Origin: Caulobacterales bacterium
Lineage (GTDB): Bacteria > Pseudomonadota > Alphaproteobacteria > Caulobacterales > Parvularculaceae
Direction: 5' to 3'
DNA length: 64,000 nt
Assembly (NCBI GenBank): GCA_020638525.1
Contig: JACKIL010000003.1
Location: 62,001 to 126,000 of the forward strand
Shown: piece by piece, positions 16,347 to 25,308 of the stretch
How positions within the stretch are numbered: position 1 is the first letter of the stretch
Layout: each line of letters begins with the position of its first letter
Position numbers and translations under genes: made by a program
The notes under the pieces: model-generated
The model's input: only the letters and a program-made list of their open reading frames with translations
Databases searched by the model: none
Told to the model about the DNA's origin: nothing

Positions 16347-16423
16347 GCACCCGTAGCTCAGCTGGATAGAGCACCAGACTACGAATCTGGGGGTCAGAGG
16401 TTCGAATCCTTTCGGGTGCGCCA
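16347..16423 (+). tRNA. tRNA-Arg(ACG)
   Basis: 77 bases including an encoded CCA. The acceptor stem GCACCCG pairs with CGGGTGC, the D arm is AGCTC..GAGC, the anticodon stem is CAGAC/TCTG-like around ACG at 16381-16383, and the T arm contains GTTCGAATC. ACG reads CGN arginine codons after A34 editing. A T-run follows directly. Confidence 0.95.
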
Positions 16424-16725
16424 TTTTTTCAAAAACTACCAGAATCTTTGCGTCTCTAGGCTACCCTGTGATCGTGAAGGGCGAACGCCCACGAGCCTCC
16501 ACGGCTCTGAACGCGACGTGGCTGGTGCCTTCAATTAAGCAACACGTCCCCTTCGGAGAATTGGAGCGATCGCCGAGCGCTTGTGAGTGCTTTCCAGTAT
16601 AGACGACTGTCCGCTACCGCGCTTAGGCAGAAGCTGGGATCTTCTATATCGAGACTTGTTTGACGGAGCCATGAAAACGCCCTTGCGACGCAAGCCGCAG
16701 GGGCGTTTTTATACCGAAACTTCGA
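16424..16725. other. Intergenic region, tRNA-Arg to TonB receptor
   Basis: About 300 bases with no reading frame that looks like a gene. The only clear element is the hairpin at 16674-16710. A T-run directly after the tRNA (16424-16429) may end its transcript. Confidence 0.6.
16674..16710 (-). terminator. Rho-independent terminator of the TonB receptor gene
   Basis: The outer arms AAAACGCCC and GGGCGTTTT are complementary, with a second short pairing (TTGCG/CGCAA) inside. It lies 16 bases after the TonB receptor stop codon, and reading either way gives a T-run, so it could serve both directions. Confidence 0.75.
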
Positions 16726-19047
16726 TCAATAATTGTAACTGATCGAGCCGCCGAACCAACGCGGCGCGCCATAAGCGACCTGGTTAAAGCCAAAGCTTGA
16801 GAAATCAAACGTATACGTACGATACTCTTTGTTGGCGAAATTGTTGACGAAGACGGCCAATTGAATGTGATCGTTCGGCGTGGTCCATTGAAGCCGCGCG
16901 TCGGAAACCCAATAGCTGTCAGCACGAGACGTGTCGAAGTTCTGGATGTCGTAATAGGTCTCGCCCTGGTAGCGAGTCTTTACGAGCGCCGCCAGCATGC
17001 CGTTGGCGAACGGATGCTCGTAGCGGATGAGGCCATTGAAGCTGACATCCGGCGCCGAAACCATTTTGCGGTCGTGCAAAGTCCCCGTGCCAATGGCGGG
17101 AATGTTGCGGGCGGTCGCGTCAAGGAGAGACAGACCAAAGGCTACATCGAGCCCCTGCGCAGGACTGGCTTGGAACTCAAGCTCGCCACCGTAGACGCGC
17201 GCATCGGTGTTAAAGATGATAGAGTTCAGCAGTTCGAATCGGAAAGTCTGAAAATCATTGTAGTCATAGTAGAATGCGGCGCCATTCAAGCGCGCTGCGC
17301 CATCGAACAGCCGCGCCTTGAATCCGGTTTCGTAAGCGTTGATTTTTTCGCTTCCAAACGGAATTGTCGCCTCTGTGTTGCTTGCGAAGATGAAGGTGCC
17401 GTCAAGGAATCCCGTATTGAAGCCTGCCGTCTTCGCGCCGCGCGAGTAAGACGCGTATAACAGCAAGTCGTCATTAGGCCGATAATCAATTTCGAACTTA
17501 CCAGTTAGATTGGAATCGCTGACATTGGCGAGGTCGCCCACCGTGCTCTCATTGAAGATAAAGGCGTCACCCGGATTGGGGCGGTAGTTCGTCAATGGCG
17601 GCGATACTGAGAGACCAAGATCAGCTGGCGGAATAAAGCCCAAGGTCGCCGCCTCATAGAGACCGGTGGTTTCAAGATTCTGGTAATCGAGAGATTTTGT
17701 ATCTTTCGCATATCGAAGACCGGCTACGAACGACCAACCCGGCGCGAATTCGCGCTCATATTGACCGAAGAACGACCAGGATTTTGATTTCTGCGTGTAA
17801 TCGGCGTCGAAATAGACGAAGCCAAGATTAGTCAGGTCGAGGTCATACGCGCCATCGACTTTCTGGTTGAAATAATAGAAGCCGAGCACCCAGTTCGAGC
17901 TGTCATAATCGCCCTGCAGACGAAGCTCCTCGGTGATCTGGCGGGTCTTCGCTGCAAAGGTCGGCATGATAAGCGGCGCCGGCCCAGCGTCAGTGTCTTC
18001 TTCCTGAAGACGGTCTGTGTGGTCATAAGCGGCGATGTTAGTCAGGGTGACGCCATCGCCAAGGCCGATATTGACGTGCGCGGACCCGCCCGTCGCTTCT
18101 ACCTCGACCTTGCCGTCGCGATCATATTCGCCCGCCCAGGGATCGCCATCGGTATCACGATAGCCGAACGCGTCATTTCCCGCCCCCGCGCCGTAGAGGT
18201 CTTCCGTCGGCCCGACAACGCGGCGATTGTCGCCAGCCTCGGTAGCGACAACGACCTCGTGTTGCCATGCGCCGACTTGCGCGTGGTTTCTTGCGCCGTG
18301 CCCCTTCAACAACACTTCGACATTGTCCCTCGGCGCCCAAAAAATCTGTAGACGGCCGGCGATCGCGTCAGTCTCATTATAATCGTCAATTCCAGGGTAC
18401 CGATTTTTCGTATACCCGTTGTTATTATTGCTGGCGAATGAGACGCGCGCTGACAGCGTATCGCTTAGCGGCCCGCCGATCGCAGCCTCAGATTTAATCT
18501 CGCCGAATGAGCCGGCGCTGAATTGCGCATAGGCGTCCAATTCGGACGTCGGCTTCTTCGAGATGAAGTGAACAAGACCGCCCGTTGTATTGCGCCCATA
18601 CAATGTGCCTTGCGGCCCCCGCAACACTTCTACGCGCTCCATATCGAACAATTGGAGGGCAAGGCCGCCTATTGCGCCCCGGTAAACATCATCAAAATAG
18701 ACGGCGACCGGATTTTCATTGCCATCGGTGAAGTCATTGAGGCCGACGCCGCGGAGAAAGAAATTTACCTGGCTGCCCTCGGCGTTCGGCGATGTGTAAT
18801 TCAGGCCGGGCGTAAAGTTCACGATATCGACCGTGTTTGTGAAACCGAGTTCACGCACCTGATCGCCAGAGAACGCGGTTATGGAAACGCCGACATCCTG
18901 GACATTCTGTTCGCGTTTCTGCGCCGTCACCACGACTTCATCAAAAACTTCTGCGGCGGCCGGCGCCGTCGCCAAAGCGGTCAAGGCGGCCCCGGCAAGC
19001 AGCGCGATCGCGCTGGAAGCGGTATTGAGCAGGTGCTTAGAAGCCAT
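16726..19047 (-). CDS. TonB-dependent outer-membrane receptor
   Basis: 773 residues from the second ATG (19047); it has an AGGG element nine bases upstream, while the first ATG at 19056 abuts that element. A signal peptide ends near APAAAEVFDE. The TonB box region reads FDEVVVTAQKREQ and is followed by the plug (DVGVSITAFSGDQV) and a 22-strand-type barrel ending in an aromatic residue (GGSISYNY). The RGPQGTLYGRNTTGG motif is the plug signature of this large alphaproteobacterial group. Members import ligands such as siderophores, vitamins or other small organics; the ligand is unknown. It is divergent from the SDR gene and is probably the outer-membrane entry step for the cluster 19227-24316. 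Confidence 0.93.
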   Translation of the reverse strand: MASKHLLNTASSAIALLAGAALTALATAPAAAEVFDEVVVTAQKREQNVQDVGVSITAFSGDQVRELGFTNTVDIVNFTPGLNYTSPNAEGSQVNFFLRGVGLNDFTDGNENPVAVYFDDVYRGAIGGLALQLFDMERVEVLRGPQGTLYGRNTTGGLVHFISKKPTSELDAYAQFSAGSFGEIKSEAAIGGPLSDTLSARVSFASNNNNGYTKNRYPGIDDYNETDAIAGRLQIFWAPRDNVEVLLKGHGARNHAQVGAWQHEVVVATEAGDNRRVVGPTEDLYGAGAGNDAFGYRDTDGDPWAGEYDRDGKVEVEATGGSAHVNIGLGDGVTLTNIAAYDHTDRLQEEDTDAGPAPLIMPTFAAKTRQITEELRLQGDYDSSNWVLGFYYFNQKVDGAYDLDLTNLGFVYFDADYTQKSKSWSFFGQYEREFAPGWSFVAGLRYAKDTKSLDYQNLETTGLYEAATLGFIPPADLGLSVSPPLTNYRPNPGDAFIFNESTVGDLANVSDSNLTGKFEIDYRPNDDLLLYASYSRGAKTAGFNTGFLDGTFIFASNTEATIPFGSEKINAYETGFKARLFDGAARLNGAAFYYDYNDFQTFRFELLNSIIFNTDARVYGGELEFQASPAQGLDVAFGLSLLDATARNIPAIGTGTLHDRKMVSAPDVSFNGLIRYEHPFANGMLAALVKTRYQGETYYDIQNFDTSRADSYWVSDARLQWTTPNDHIQLAVFVNNFANKEYRTYTFDFSSFGFNQVAYGAPRWFGGSISYNY

Positions 19048-19172
19048 GGTTGCCATCCCTATTTGCAGCCGTGTTGCAACGATAAGTCGTCCCCAAAAGG
19101 CGAATTTCGAGTTCCCAGCCTGAGGGTAACCACAATCTCGGATTAAAAATAGTACCGTTGTACAAGTTTTCC

Positions 19173-19189
19173 GTCAGTGTTACGCTGAC
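19173..19189. promoter_or_regulatory. Palindromic operator candidate between TonB receptor and SDR
   Basis: GTCAGTGTTACGCTGAC is a 17-base interrupted palindrome with 14 of 16 flanking positions symmetric. Size and symmetry suit a TetR-family dimer, and a TetR gene lies in the same cluster. A second, shorter symmetric element (GTACCGTTGTAC, 19152-19163) lies just upstream. Placement between two divergent genes would let one regulator control both. Confidence 0.5.
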
Positions 19190-19226
19190 AGCACATTCCG
19201 CAGACGAAGCAATGAGGTTTTGGCCA

Positions 19227-20042
19227 ATGTCCGCACGCCGATTAGAAGGAAAAGTCACCATTGTAACCGGCGCGGGGCAAGGAATCGGGGCAGGAATTGC
19301 GGAGATTTTCGCTTACCAGGGCGCGAAGGTGATGATCGCCACGCGCACCCGCGCGAATGGCGAGGAGACGCTGGCGCGCATTTCAGACGCCGGCGGCGAC
19401 GCGGCCCTAACCGCGATCGATATTGGCAGCAAGGAAGCCTGCCGCCGCGTCATTGACGAAACTGTGGCTAAATGGGGCAGACTGAATATTGTGGTCCATA
19501 ACGCCGCCTCATTTCTCGGCGGCCCAGTTGAAACATACAGCGAAGATGATCTCGAGACCGTTCTTTCCGTCAACCTTAAGGCGTGCTTCCGGCTGAGCGC
19601 CGCCGCGATCCCGCATCTGCGAGCCCAGGGAGGCGGGCGACTGCTCTTTACTTCTTCCGTGACAGGACCGCGCGTTGCGATGCCCGGGACATCTTATTAC
19701 GCCGCCTCAAAGGGCGGCATGAATGCCTTTATCAGAACGGCTGCAATCGAGCTTGCGCGGGACGGCATTACGGTGAATGGCGTTGAACCGGGCTACATTC
19801 GCACCAAGGCGATGGAGCTTCTCGCCGATGAAGAAGGCCTCGCGCGAATGGCGAAGTATATTCCCATAGGGTCGTTGGGCGAGCCCGCAGATATCGCTTG
19901 GCCGATGGTGTACCTCGCCTCCGACGAAGGGAAGTACGTAACCGGACAAACAATCTGCGTCGATGGCGGATCGACATTGCCCGAAAGCCCGGTATTTCTC
20001 GAGGAGCTTGAAGGAATCAAATCAGTATCTGGATCGAATTGA
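19227..20042 (+). CDS. SDR-family oxidoreductase
   Basis: 271 residues from the ATG at 19227, preceded by GAGG nine bases upstream; the longer frame starting at 19158 runs through the operator-like region. Cofactor motif TGAGQGIG (14-21), structural HNAAS (91-95), catalytic Ser near 143 and YxxxK at Y158/K162, and the C-terminal GQTICVDGG all fit classical SDRs. The Arg-rich patch after beta-2 (TRTRAN) suggests NADP(H). It oxidises or reduces a hydroxyl/carbonyl; in this cluster it may handle an aldehyde or alcohol intermediate. The TetR gene starts 13 bases after it. Confidence 0.92.
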   Translation: MSARRLEGKVTIVTGAGQGIGAGIAEIFAYQGAKVMIATRTRANGEETLARISDAGGDAALTAIDIGSKEACRRVIDETVAKWGRLNIVVHNAASFLGGPVETYSEDDLETVLSVNLKACFRLSAAAIPHLRAQGGGRLLFTSSVTGPRVAMPGTSYYAASKGGMNAFIRTAAIELARDGITVNGVEPGYIRTKAMELLADEEGLARMAKYIPIGSLGEPADIAWPMVYLASDEGKYVTGQTICVDGGSTLPESPVFLEELEGIKSVSGSN

Positions 20043-20055
20043 CCAGGTAGTAGAG

Positions 20056-20709
20056 ATGCCCCAGCCCGCCACTACCGCCGTTCAAGATGCGCCTGCACCG
20101 ATTGCGCGGCATCGCCGCGGCACGGCAGTGCAACCGCGCGGACGCGCGCGGATCACAGAAATCATCGAAGCGACAACCGAGCTGTTCCTCGAGCACGGTG
20201 AAAGCGCAATCACCATACGCAATGTCGCGAACAAGCTTGGGCTTAGCCCCGGCAATGTCACCTACTACTTCAAGAGCGGCGAGGATTTGTTCCGGTCAAT
20301 GTTTGACCACGTGAACAACCAATATCTCAATAAATCGGCGAGCATTATCGACCGCGAAGATCTGACAGCGGATGAACGTTTCATCATGTGGGTCGAGTGG
20401 TTAATTGATACGGCGCGCTCCTCAGACGCTCAGCGCTTCCATTATCAACTCTGGTCGCTTTCCCTCGCGCATGATTACGTTCAGGAAAAGAGAGACACAT
20501 TTTACCGGGACTACTGGCGCTTGGCGCGCGATGTCATCAAACAGGTCAACCCGCGAGCCTCCCGAAACGCTGTCGCCGATCTCGCAAGCGAGCTGTGCGT
20601 GACGGTCGAGGGGCTATTCGTCATGTTCGGAAACAAACGCGAGGGCGTACGCCCGGCGATGTTGCGCAACTTCCCGCATCGTATGCTCTCCAGCATCAAA
20701 GCGTCTTAG
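20056..20709 (+). CDS. TetR/AcrR-family transcriptional regulator
   Basis: 217 residues from the ATG at 20056, just after the SDR stop codon; a longer frame would overlap the SDR gene. The N-terminal helix-turn-helix reads ATTELFLEHGESAITIRNVANK and LGLSPGNVTYYFKSGEDLF (about residues 38-80), the standard TetR pattern ending in YYxFxxKxxL-like residues. The rest is a helical ligand-binding domain. It probably represses the cluster, with the palindrome at 19173-19189 as a candidate site. The basic tail before the HTH (HRRGTAVQPRGRAR) is unusually long. Confidence 0.9.
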   Translation: MPQPATTAVQDAPAPIARHRRGTAVQPRGRARITEIIEATTELFLEHGESAITIRNVANKLGLSPGNVTYYFKSGEDLFRSMFDHVNNQYLNKSASIIDREDLTADERFIMWVEWLIDTARSSDAQRFHYQLWSLSLAHDYVQEKRDTFYRDYWRLARDVIKQVNPRASRNAVADLASELCVTVEGLFVMFGNKREGVRPAMLRNFPHRMLSSIKAS

Positions 20710-20758
20710 CGCATTGTCGACGCGTTCCGCGTTGAGGCAGAATCGAAGGAAGGCCAGC

Positions 20759-21952
20759 ATGATAGACGCGATCATACGCAATGATGGCAAGGTTGATATC
20801 AATTCGAGTCTCGGCTTGACGGCCGCTTTAGTCATGGCCGTCGTCGGGCCAGAAGTTTTCATCGTGCAGCCTGGTTTCGTTCAAGGGCTGGTTGCTTACC
20901 TTGGCTTTTCCGACCAAAAGGCGGGCTTTGTCGCCTCGGCGGAGATGTTCGGCATCGCCGCGACCACAATTCTGCTGACTTTCGCCGCCAGCCGCTTCAA
21001 CTGGCGAGTCGTGTGCGCGGGGTCGCTGCTTGTTATGGCAACGGCGAACCTTCTTTGTGTGTTCACCGATAACCTCGCACTATTCACGGCTCTGCGCGTG
21101 CTTGCAGGGCTTGGCGCAGGCGGTCTTGTTTCGTTGAGTTTCACAATTGTAGGCCTGACCGCAAAGCCGGACCGAAATTTCGGTTATCTGATTATGTGGG
21201 TGCTGACTTATGGCGCTATCGCTCTCTATCTGATGCCGACTGCATATGCGCTCGTTGGCATGGACGGAGTGCTCATCTTCTTCGGCGCCTTCCCACTCGC
21301 CGCGCTTGCTTTTGTGCGTTTCTTGCCTGTCAGCGGTGAAGCGGCTGCACAGCACGAAGCGGATTCCGTCAATATCGGCCTACGGATGAAGATCTTCGCG
21401 CTCTTCGCCATGCTCAGCTATTTTCTGGCCCAGGGCGTCGTCTGGGCGTATCTCTTTCTCATCGGAGTCAAGGCTGGCATTGGAGAGCAAGAGGTTGCGA
21501 ATGCGCTGACGCTGTCTCAATTCGCCGGCATCGCCGGGGCGCTCCTAGCGGCGGTAGTCGGCGCGCGCTTCGGCAGAGCGCTGCCGCTCATGCTTGGAAT
21601 CGCCGCCGGCGCTGTCTGCCTCTATTTCATCGTAGGCGAGTTCAGCTTCCTCGTCTTCGCCGCAACCACATTCGTCTATAATTTCGCATGGAACATGACG
21701 CATCCGTTCCTCATGGCGGCGATGGCGAGCTTCGATCTGCGCGGACGCGTCGTAGTCTACGCCGTCGCTATGCAAATGGTCGGCCTTGCAATTGGGCCAG
21801 CGCTCGCCGCCGCAGCGATAGGCGACGGCCAATTCGTCAAGGTCAATATTCTCGGCGCGGCTCTGTTTGTGCTGAGCCTTGCGCTGATATTGCCGCCGGT
21901 TCTCACACAGGCAAAGCTCGCCGCCTCCGCGATGCAAGGAAGTCGGGCATGA
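20759..21952 (+). CDS. MFS transporter of the TonB/SDR/kinase cluster
   Basis: 397 residues from the ATG at 20759, with GAAGGAAGG seven bases upstream. About twelve hydrophobic segments with the usual MFS halves; the LRVLAGLGAGGLVSLSF segment corresponds to helix 4. The cytoplasmic Asp/Arg loop after helix 2 is reduced (ASRFNWR). It overlaps the following aminotransferase-fold gene by four bases (ATGA), so import and metabolism are likely linked. I infer that it brings the substrate of the cluster across the inner membrane, after the TonB receptor has brought it across the outer one. Confidence 0.88.
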   Translation: MIDAIIRNDGKVDINSSLGLTAALVMAVVGPEVFIVQPGFVQGLVAYLGFSDQKAGFVASAEMFGIAATTILLTFAASRFNWRVVCAGSLLVMATANLLCVFTDNLALFTALRVLAGLGAGGLVSLSFTIVGLTAKPDRNFGYLIMWVLTYGAIALYLMPTAYALVGMDGVLIFFGAFPLAALAFVRFLPVSGEAAAQHEADSVNIGLRMKIFALFAMLSYFLAQGVVWAYLFLIGVKAGIGEQEVANALTLSQFAGIAGALLAAVVGARFGRALPLMLGIAAGAVCLYFIVGEFSFLVFAATTFVYNFAWNMTHPFLMAAMASFDLRGRVVVYAVAMQMVGLAIGPALAAAAIGDGQFVKVNILGAALFVLSLALILPPVLTQAKLAASAMQGSRA

Positions 21953-23253
21953 ACGCAAGCACCACGGAACAACTGCTCGCTCGCCGAGAAAAACTCCTCG
22001 GCCCAGGCAATCCATTATTTTACGACCATCCCGTACACATTGTTCGCGGAGAAGGCGTGTGGCTCTACGATACGGGCGGTCGTCGTTATCTTGACTGCTA
22101 TAACAATGTGCCTTGTGTCGGGCACTGTCACCCCTATGTCGTAGACGCCCTGACCAGACAAGCGCGTACGCTGAACACGCATACGCGATATTTGCACGAG
22201 ACAATTCTTGATTACGCGGAACGTCTCCTCGCAACGTTCGACAGGAGTTTCGAGCGTGTGTTGTTCGCTTGCACGGGCAGTGAGGCGAATGATGTCGCGC
22301 TTCGCATGGCTCGCATGTGGAGCGGAGGCGAAGGATTCATCTGCACAAACGCCACCTATCACGGCAACACAACCGCAGTCTCGAAACTGAGTTCGATCTT
22401 CCCGCCATTCGATGGATTTGGGCCGAATATCCGAATGGTCCCATGGCCGGACTCTTATCGCGCGCTTGATAATCTGGAAGGCGAAGCGCTGGCGGACGCC
22501 TATGTGTCGAAAGTCGCCGAAGCGGTCGATTCATTCAAGAGAGCCGGAATTAAACTGGCGGGCATGTTGATATGCCCGATTTTCGCCAACGAAGGTCTGC
22601 CGGTTATCCCGTCTGGCTACTTGGAAAAGGCGATCCGCTTGGTGCGCGAAGCGGGCGGCTTATACATTGCCGATGAAGTGCAGGCCGGTTTCGGGCGCAC
22701 AGGGAAGATGTGGGGACATACGGGCCAAGGCGCGACGCCGGATGTCGTGACACTTGGCAAGCCTATGGGCGCCGGGCACCCAATATCAGGTGTTGTGGCG
22801 CGCGCTGACGTCTTCGATCATTTTAGAAACAATACGATGTACTTTAATACCTTCGGCGGCAATCCGGTGTCGTGCGCAGCGGGCCTCGCCGTTCTGGATG
22901 TCATTGAACGAGAAAATCTTGTCGCCAACGCGGCGGCGACGGGACGCTACGTCTATGAAGGCCTACAACATCTCAAATCCAGGCACGAGTGCATCGGCGA
23001 TGTTCGCGGCGCTGGCCTGTTTTTTGGCGTGGACCTCGTTAGCGATCGCGAAAGGAAGACTCCCGCCCCCGACTTAGCGCGACACCTCGTTAATACGATG
23101 CGTGAAAAGGGCGTCCTCATGGGTAAGATCGGCGAATTCGACAACGTACTCAAAATTCGTCCACCCTTGCCATTTTCACCGGACAACGCCGATCTTTTGA
23201 TCGCCCTGCTGGATGAAACTCTCTCAGAACTGACGGCTGCACTGAAGCCATAA
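21949..23253 (+). CDS. Class-III aminotransferase-fold PLP enzyme, phospholyase-like
   Basis: 434 residues. PLP-binding Lys271 (TLGKPMGAGHP), Asp242 of DEVQAGFGR, and the phosphate-cup motif TGSEANDVALRMAR are present. The opening block DCYNNVPCVGHCHPYVV (about 49-65) closely resembles that of the AGXT2L group (ethanolamine-phosphate and phosphohydroxylysine phospholyases) rather than ordinary omega-aminotransferases. These enzymes release phosphate and ammonia from an O-phosphorylated amino alcohol. An APH-like kinase follows directly, which fits this assignment. An ordinary omega-transaminase remains possible. Confidence 0.85.
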   Translation: MNASTTEQLLARREKLLGPGNPLFYDHPVHIVRGEGVWLYDTGGRRYLDCYNNVPCVGHCHPYVVDALTRQARTLNTHTRYLHETILDYAERLLATFDRSFERVLFACTGSEANDVALRMARMWSGGEGFICTNATYHGNTTAVSKLSSIFPPFDGFGPNIRMVPWPDSYRALDNLEGEALADAYVSKVAEAVDSFKRAGIKLAGMLICPIFANEGLPVIPSGYLEKAIRLVREAGGLYIADEVQAGFGRTGKMWGHTGQGATPDVVTLGKPMGAGHPISGVVARADVFDHFRNNTMYFNTFGGNPVSCAAGLAVLDVIERENLVANAAATGRYVYEGLQHLKSRHECIGDVRGAGLFFGVDLVSDRERKTPAPDLARHLVNTMREKGVLMGKIGEFDNVLKIRPPLPFSPDNADLLIALLDETLSELTAALKP

Positions 23254-23296
23254 TTTCTTGCAGCGAATATGAATTACAGAACGTGGACGCGGATAA

Positions 23297-24316
23297 ATGA
23301 GCAGCTTTAACGAGAAGAGCACGGCGGAACAAAATGCTCTCCTGAAGCGTTTGGCGCGTGAGGCGCTGGACGCTTGGGGCCTTGGCGAAGCTGAAATCTC
23401 TGAGATCAAAATTCGCGAAAATGCTGTCTACCGGGTCGACACGCCATACGGAGAAAAGCTCGCCCTGCGGATTCATCGGGGCGGCTATCACTCAGATGAG
23501 AGCCTTAAATCCGAACTGGCCTGGATGGAGGCCCTGCATGGCGCTGGCGTTGAGACGCCGCAGTGCCGCTTAACCACAAAGGGCGAACCGTTCGTTGTCC
23601 TCGCCTGTGATTATATGGACCGCGCACGCCAGATCGATCTCTTCGAGTGGGTCGAGGGGGACCGGCTCGGCGGCCTTCAGGAAGAGCAGACTAGCGACCC
23701 GGCGACGCTCGCCCGAAATTTCTATACGCTCGGCATGCTGGCGGGCCGCGTACATAACCAGTCTTCGCAGTGGCGCCCGCCCGCATTTTTCCAACGACAT
23801 GCGTGGAACGCTGAAGGCCTTGCCGGCGAGACGCCGCTATGGGGTCGATTCTGGGAACTAGAAGCCCTTTCTCCCGGCCAGCGCAGCCTCATGAACCAGG
23901 TCCGCCGGACAGTATTTGAAGAACTCACCGCCTACGGAGAATCCGCCGATCGATATGGCCTCATCCATGCAGATCTCGTTGCAGAAAACGTGCTGGTGGA
24001 TGACGGCAAGTTACGCATCATCGATTTCGATGATTGCGGATACGGATGGTTTTTGTTCGAGCTCGCGACGTCACTATATTTCAACATCAACGAATCTTAT
24101 TTCGACGATCTACAATCGGCGGTTATTGATGGCTACCGCAGCGTACGCCCTTTATCTGATCGCGAACTGGATTATCTGCCACTCTTCATGCTTGCGCGGA
24201 GCACGACTTATCTCGGCTGGGTGCATACGCGTGCGAAAACAAAGACAGCAGAAGAACTAACGCCTATGCTCGTTGGCATGGCGTGCAGCGTCGCCGAAAG
24301 TTATTTCAGCCGATAG
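23297..24316 (+). CDS. APH/choline-kinase-fold phosphotransferase, hydroxylysine-kinase-like
   Basis: 339 residues with a two-lobed kinase fold. The catalytic loop HADLVAENVL gives H224, D226 and N231, and the metal-binding IIDFDDCGYGWFLFELA segment carries D243 and D245. N-lobe residues include KIRENAVYRV and LALRIHRG. The IDFDDxGxGW pattern is like that of the hydroxylysine kinase (AGPHD1/HYKK) group. Lying 43 bases after a phospholyase-like gene, it probably phosphorylates the hydroxyl of an amino alcohol before that enzyme eliminates phosphate and ammonia. It is not likely to be an antibiotic-resistance gene. Confidence 0.85.
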   Translation: MSSFNEKSTAEQNALLKRLAREALDAWGLGEAEISEIKIRENAVYRVDTPYGEKLALRIHRGGYHSDESLKSELAWMEALHGAGVETPQCRLTTKGEPFVVLACDYMDRARQIDLFEWVEGDRLGGLQEEQTSDPATLARNFYTLGMLAGRVHNQSSQWRPPAFFQRHAWNAEGLAGETPLWGRFWELEALSPGQRSLMNQVRRTVFEELTAYGESADRYGLIHADLVAENVLVDDGKLRIIDFDDCGYGWFLFELATSLYFNINESYFDDLQSAVIDGYRSVRPLSDRELDYLPLFMLARSTTYLGWVHTRAKTKTAEELTPMLVGMACSVAESYFSR

Positions 24317-24412
24317 CGCACACGTGATTACGCGAGATGGCGGATGCCCGGGTAATTCAAATGGGCTCGCGGAAGTTCGGATGCATTTTGGACCTCATTT
24401 TCTAACGCCCTC

Positions 24413-24832
24413 TCATTTCGGCGGGTGCGATTTCTCGTTCCGTTCAAGAGCGTCGAGAGCGCCGAGCATGAGACCTGCGACGACAGCCGCCGCCGCCGTC
24501 TTGCCGGGCTGGGCGCTTATTTCTGATTCCAGCAGGCGATAGGCCATTTCCGGAAGGCTACTTTGAATCGGGGCAGGCGGCGCCCTGTGAACTTTGCGCG
24601 GATGCGGCGAGCGGGATGCAAAAACAAAGCAGATCGCCGCTAGCGCAATGAGCAATGCAGCGCCGCAAGCAAGCGCCCCGTAGAGCGGCATGAAAGTCAT
24701 GAGACCTGATACAAGCGCCGCGGCCGCAAATACCGCGGCTGAAGCCCCAAGCGCGGCGCCCGAAAACGCCCAGACGCTTGCGCGCAACGCGTGCTCACCC
24801 TCAAATTTCAGGGAATCAAGAATTCGGCGCAT
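24413..24832 (-). CDS. YqjE-type (phage-holin superfamily III-like) membrane protein
   Basis: 139 residues from the ATG at 24832, with AAGGG five bases upstream. Two strong hydrophobic helices (about 22-48 and 52-76) are separated by a short turn, then a cytoplasmic tail, and a third weaker Ala/Gly segment occurs near the C-terminus. This plan and its position directly after a DUF883 gene match the YqjD-YqjE pair of E. coli. It overlaps that gene by 17 bases. The function is unknown; membrane-associated stress or ribosome-related roles have been proposed for the pair. Confidence 0.65.
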   Translation of the reverse strand: MRRILDSLKFEGEHALRASVWAFSGAALGASAAVFAAAALVSGLMTFMPLYGALACGAALLIALAAICFVFASRSPHPRKVHRAPPAPIQSSLPEMAYRLLESEISAQPGKTAAAAVVAGLMLGALDALERNEKSHPPK

Positions 24833-25205
24833 CGTGTCCCTTTCGGAAAACAGTCCGGCCGAGGAAATAGCCGAGCGCAAAAGCGCTGCTGACAGCCGCC
24901 ATGGGATGGCGCTCTATCCGTTCACGGAATTTCTCCGCCTGCTCCCCGATACCATGGCTTGCTGTTTCTGTCGCTACATGCGCCTTCTCAAGAAATCCCC
25001 CGACCGCCTCACGCAAGTCCGACGCGGCCGCCGCGACGTCCTTCGTTACAGGCGATGTGGACTCTGCATTGAAAGCAGAAAGCTCTTTCTCGATATGCTG
25101 CAGATCGCGACGCAGTAGCGCAAGCAATTCCGCCGCTTCGAATTGAGGCGCATCCCCCCTCTTTTCCTCTGGGGCGCCAAGCTTGTCTTTATCGACTCCT
25201 GTCAT
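24816..25205 (-). CDS. DUF883/ElaB-YqjD-like inner-membrane protein
   Basis: 129 residues from the ATG at 25205, preceded by AAGGAGT five bases upstream. A charged N-terminus is followed by an amphipathic coil (about 30-100) rich in Glu and Lys, then RIERHPMAAVSSAFALGYFLGR, a single C-terminal membrane anchor ending in basic residues. That tail with its 'HP..a..iA...G...G' pattern is the ElaB/YqjD signature; E. coli members tether stationary-phase ribosomes to the membrane. The next gene is a YqjE-like protein. Confidence 0.8.
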   Translation of the reverse strand: MTGVDKDKLGAPEEKRGDAPQFEAAELLALLRRDLQHIEKELSAFNAESTSPVTKDVAAAASDLREAVGGFLEKAHVATETASHGIGEQAEKFRERIERHPMAAVSSAFALGYFLGRTVFRKGHDAPNS

Positions 25206-25308
25206 GGAATACTCCTTTGTCCCAGCCTTTCGGCACAGCTCCAAAAACCGACCTTTCGGCTAATATAGGAACCTGGACGATCCTTCGCCATCGCGGCCTT
25301 GATCTGCA

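Noticed and set aside
23297..24316. Aminoglycoside-resistance phosphotransferase
   Set aside because: The fold is shared, but the IDFDDxGxGW pattern and the adjacent phospholyase-like gene point to metabolic kinase function.
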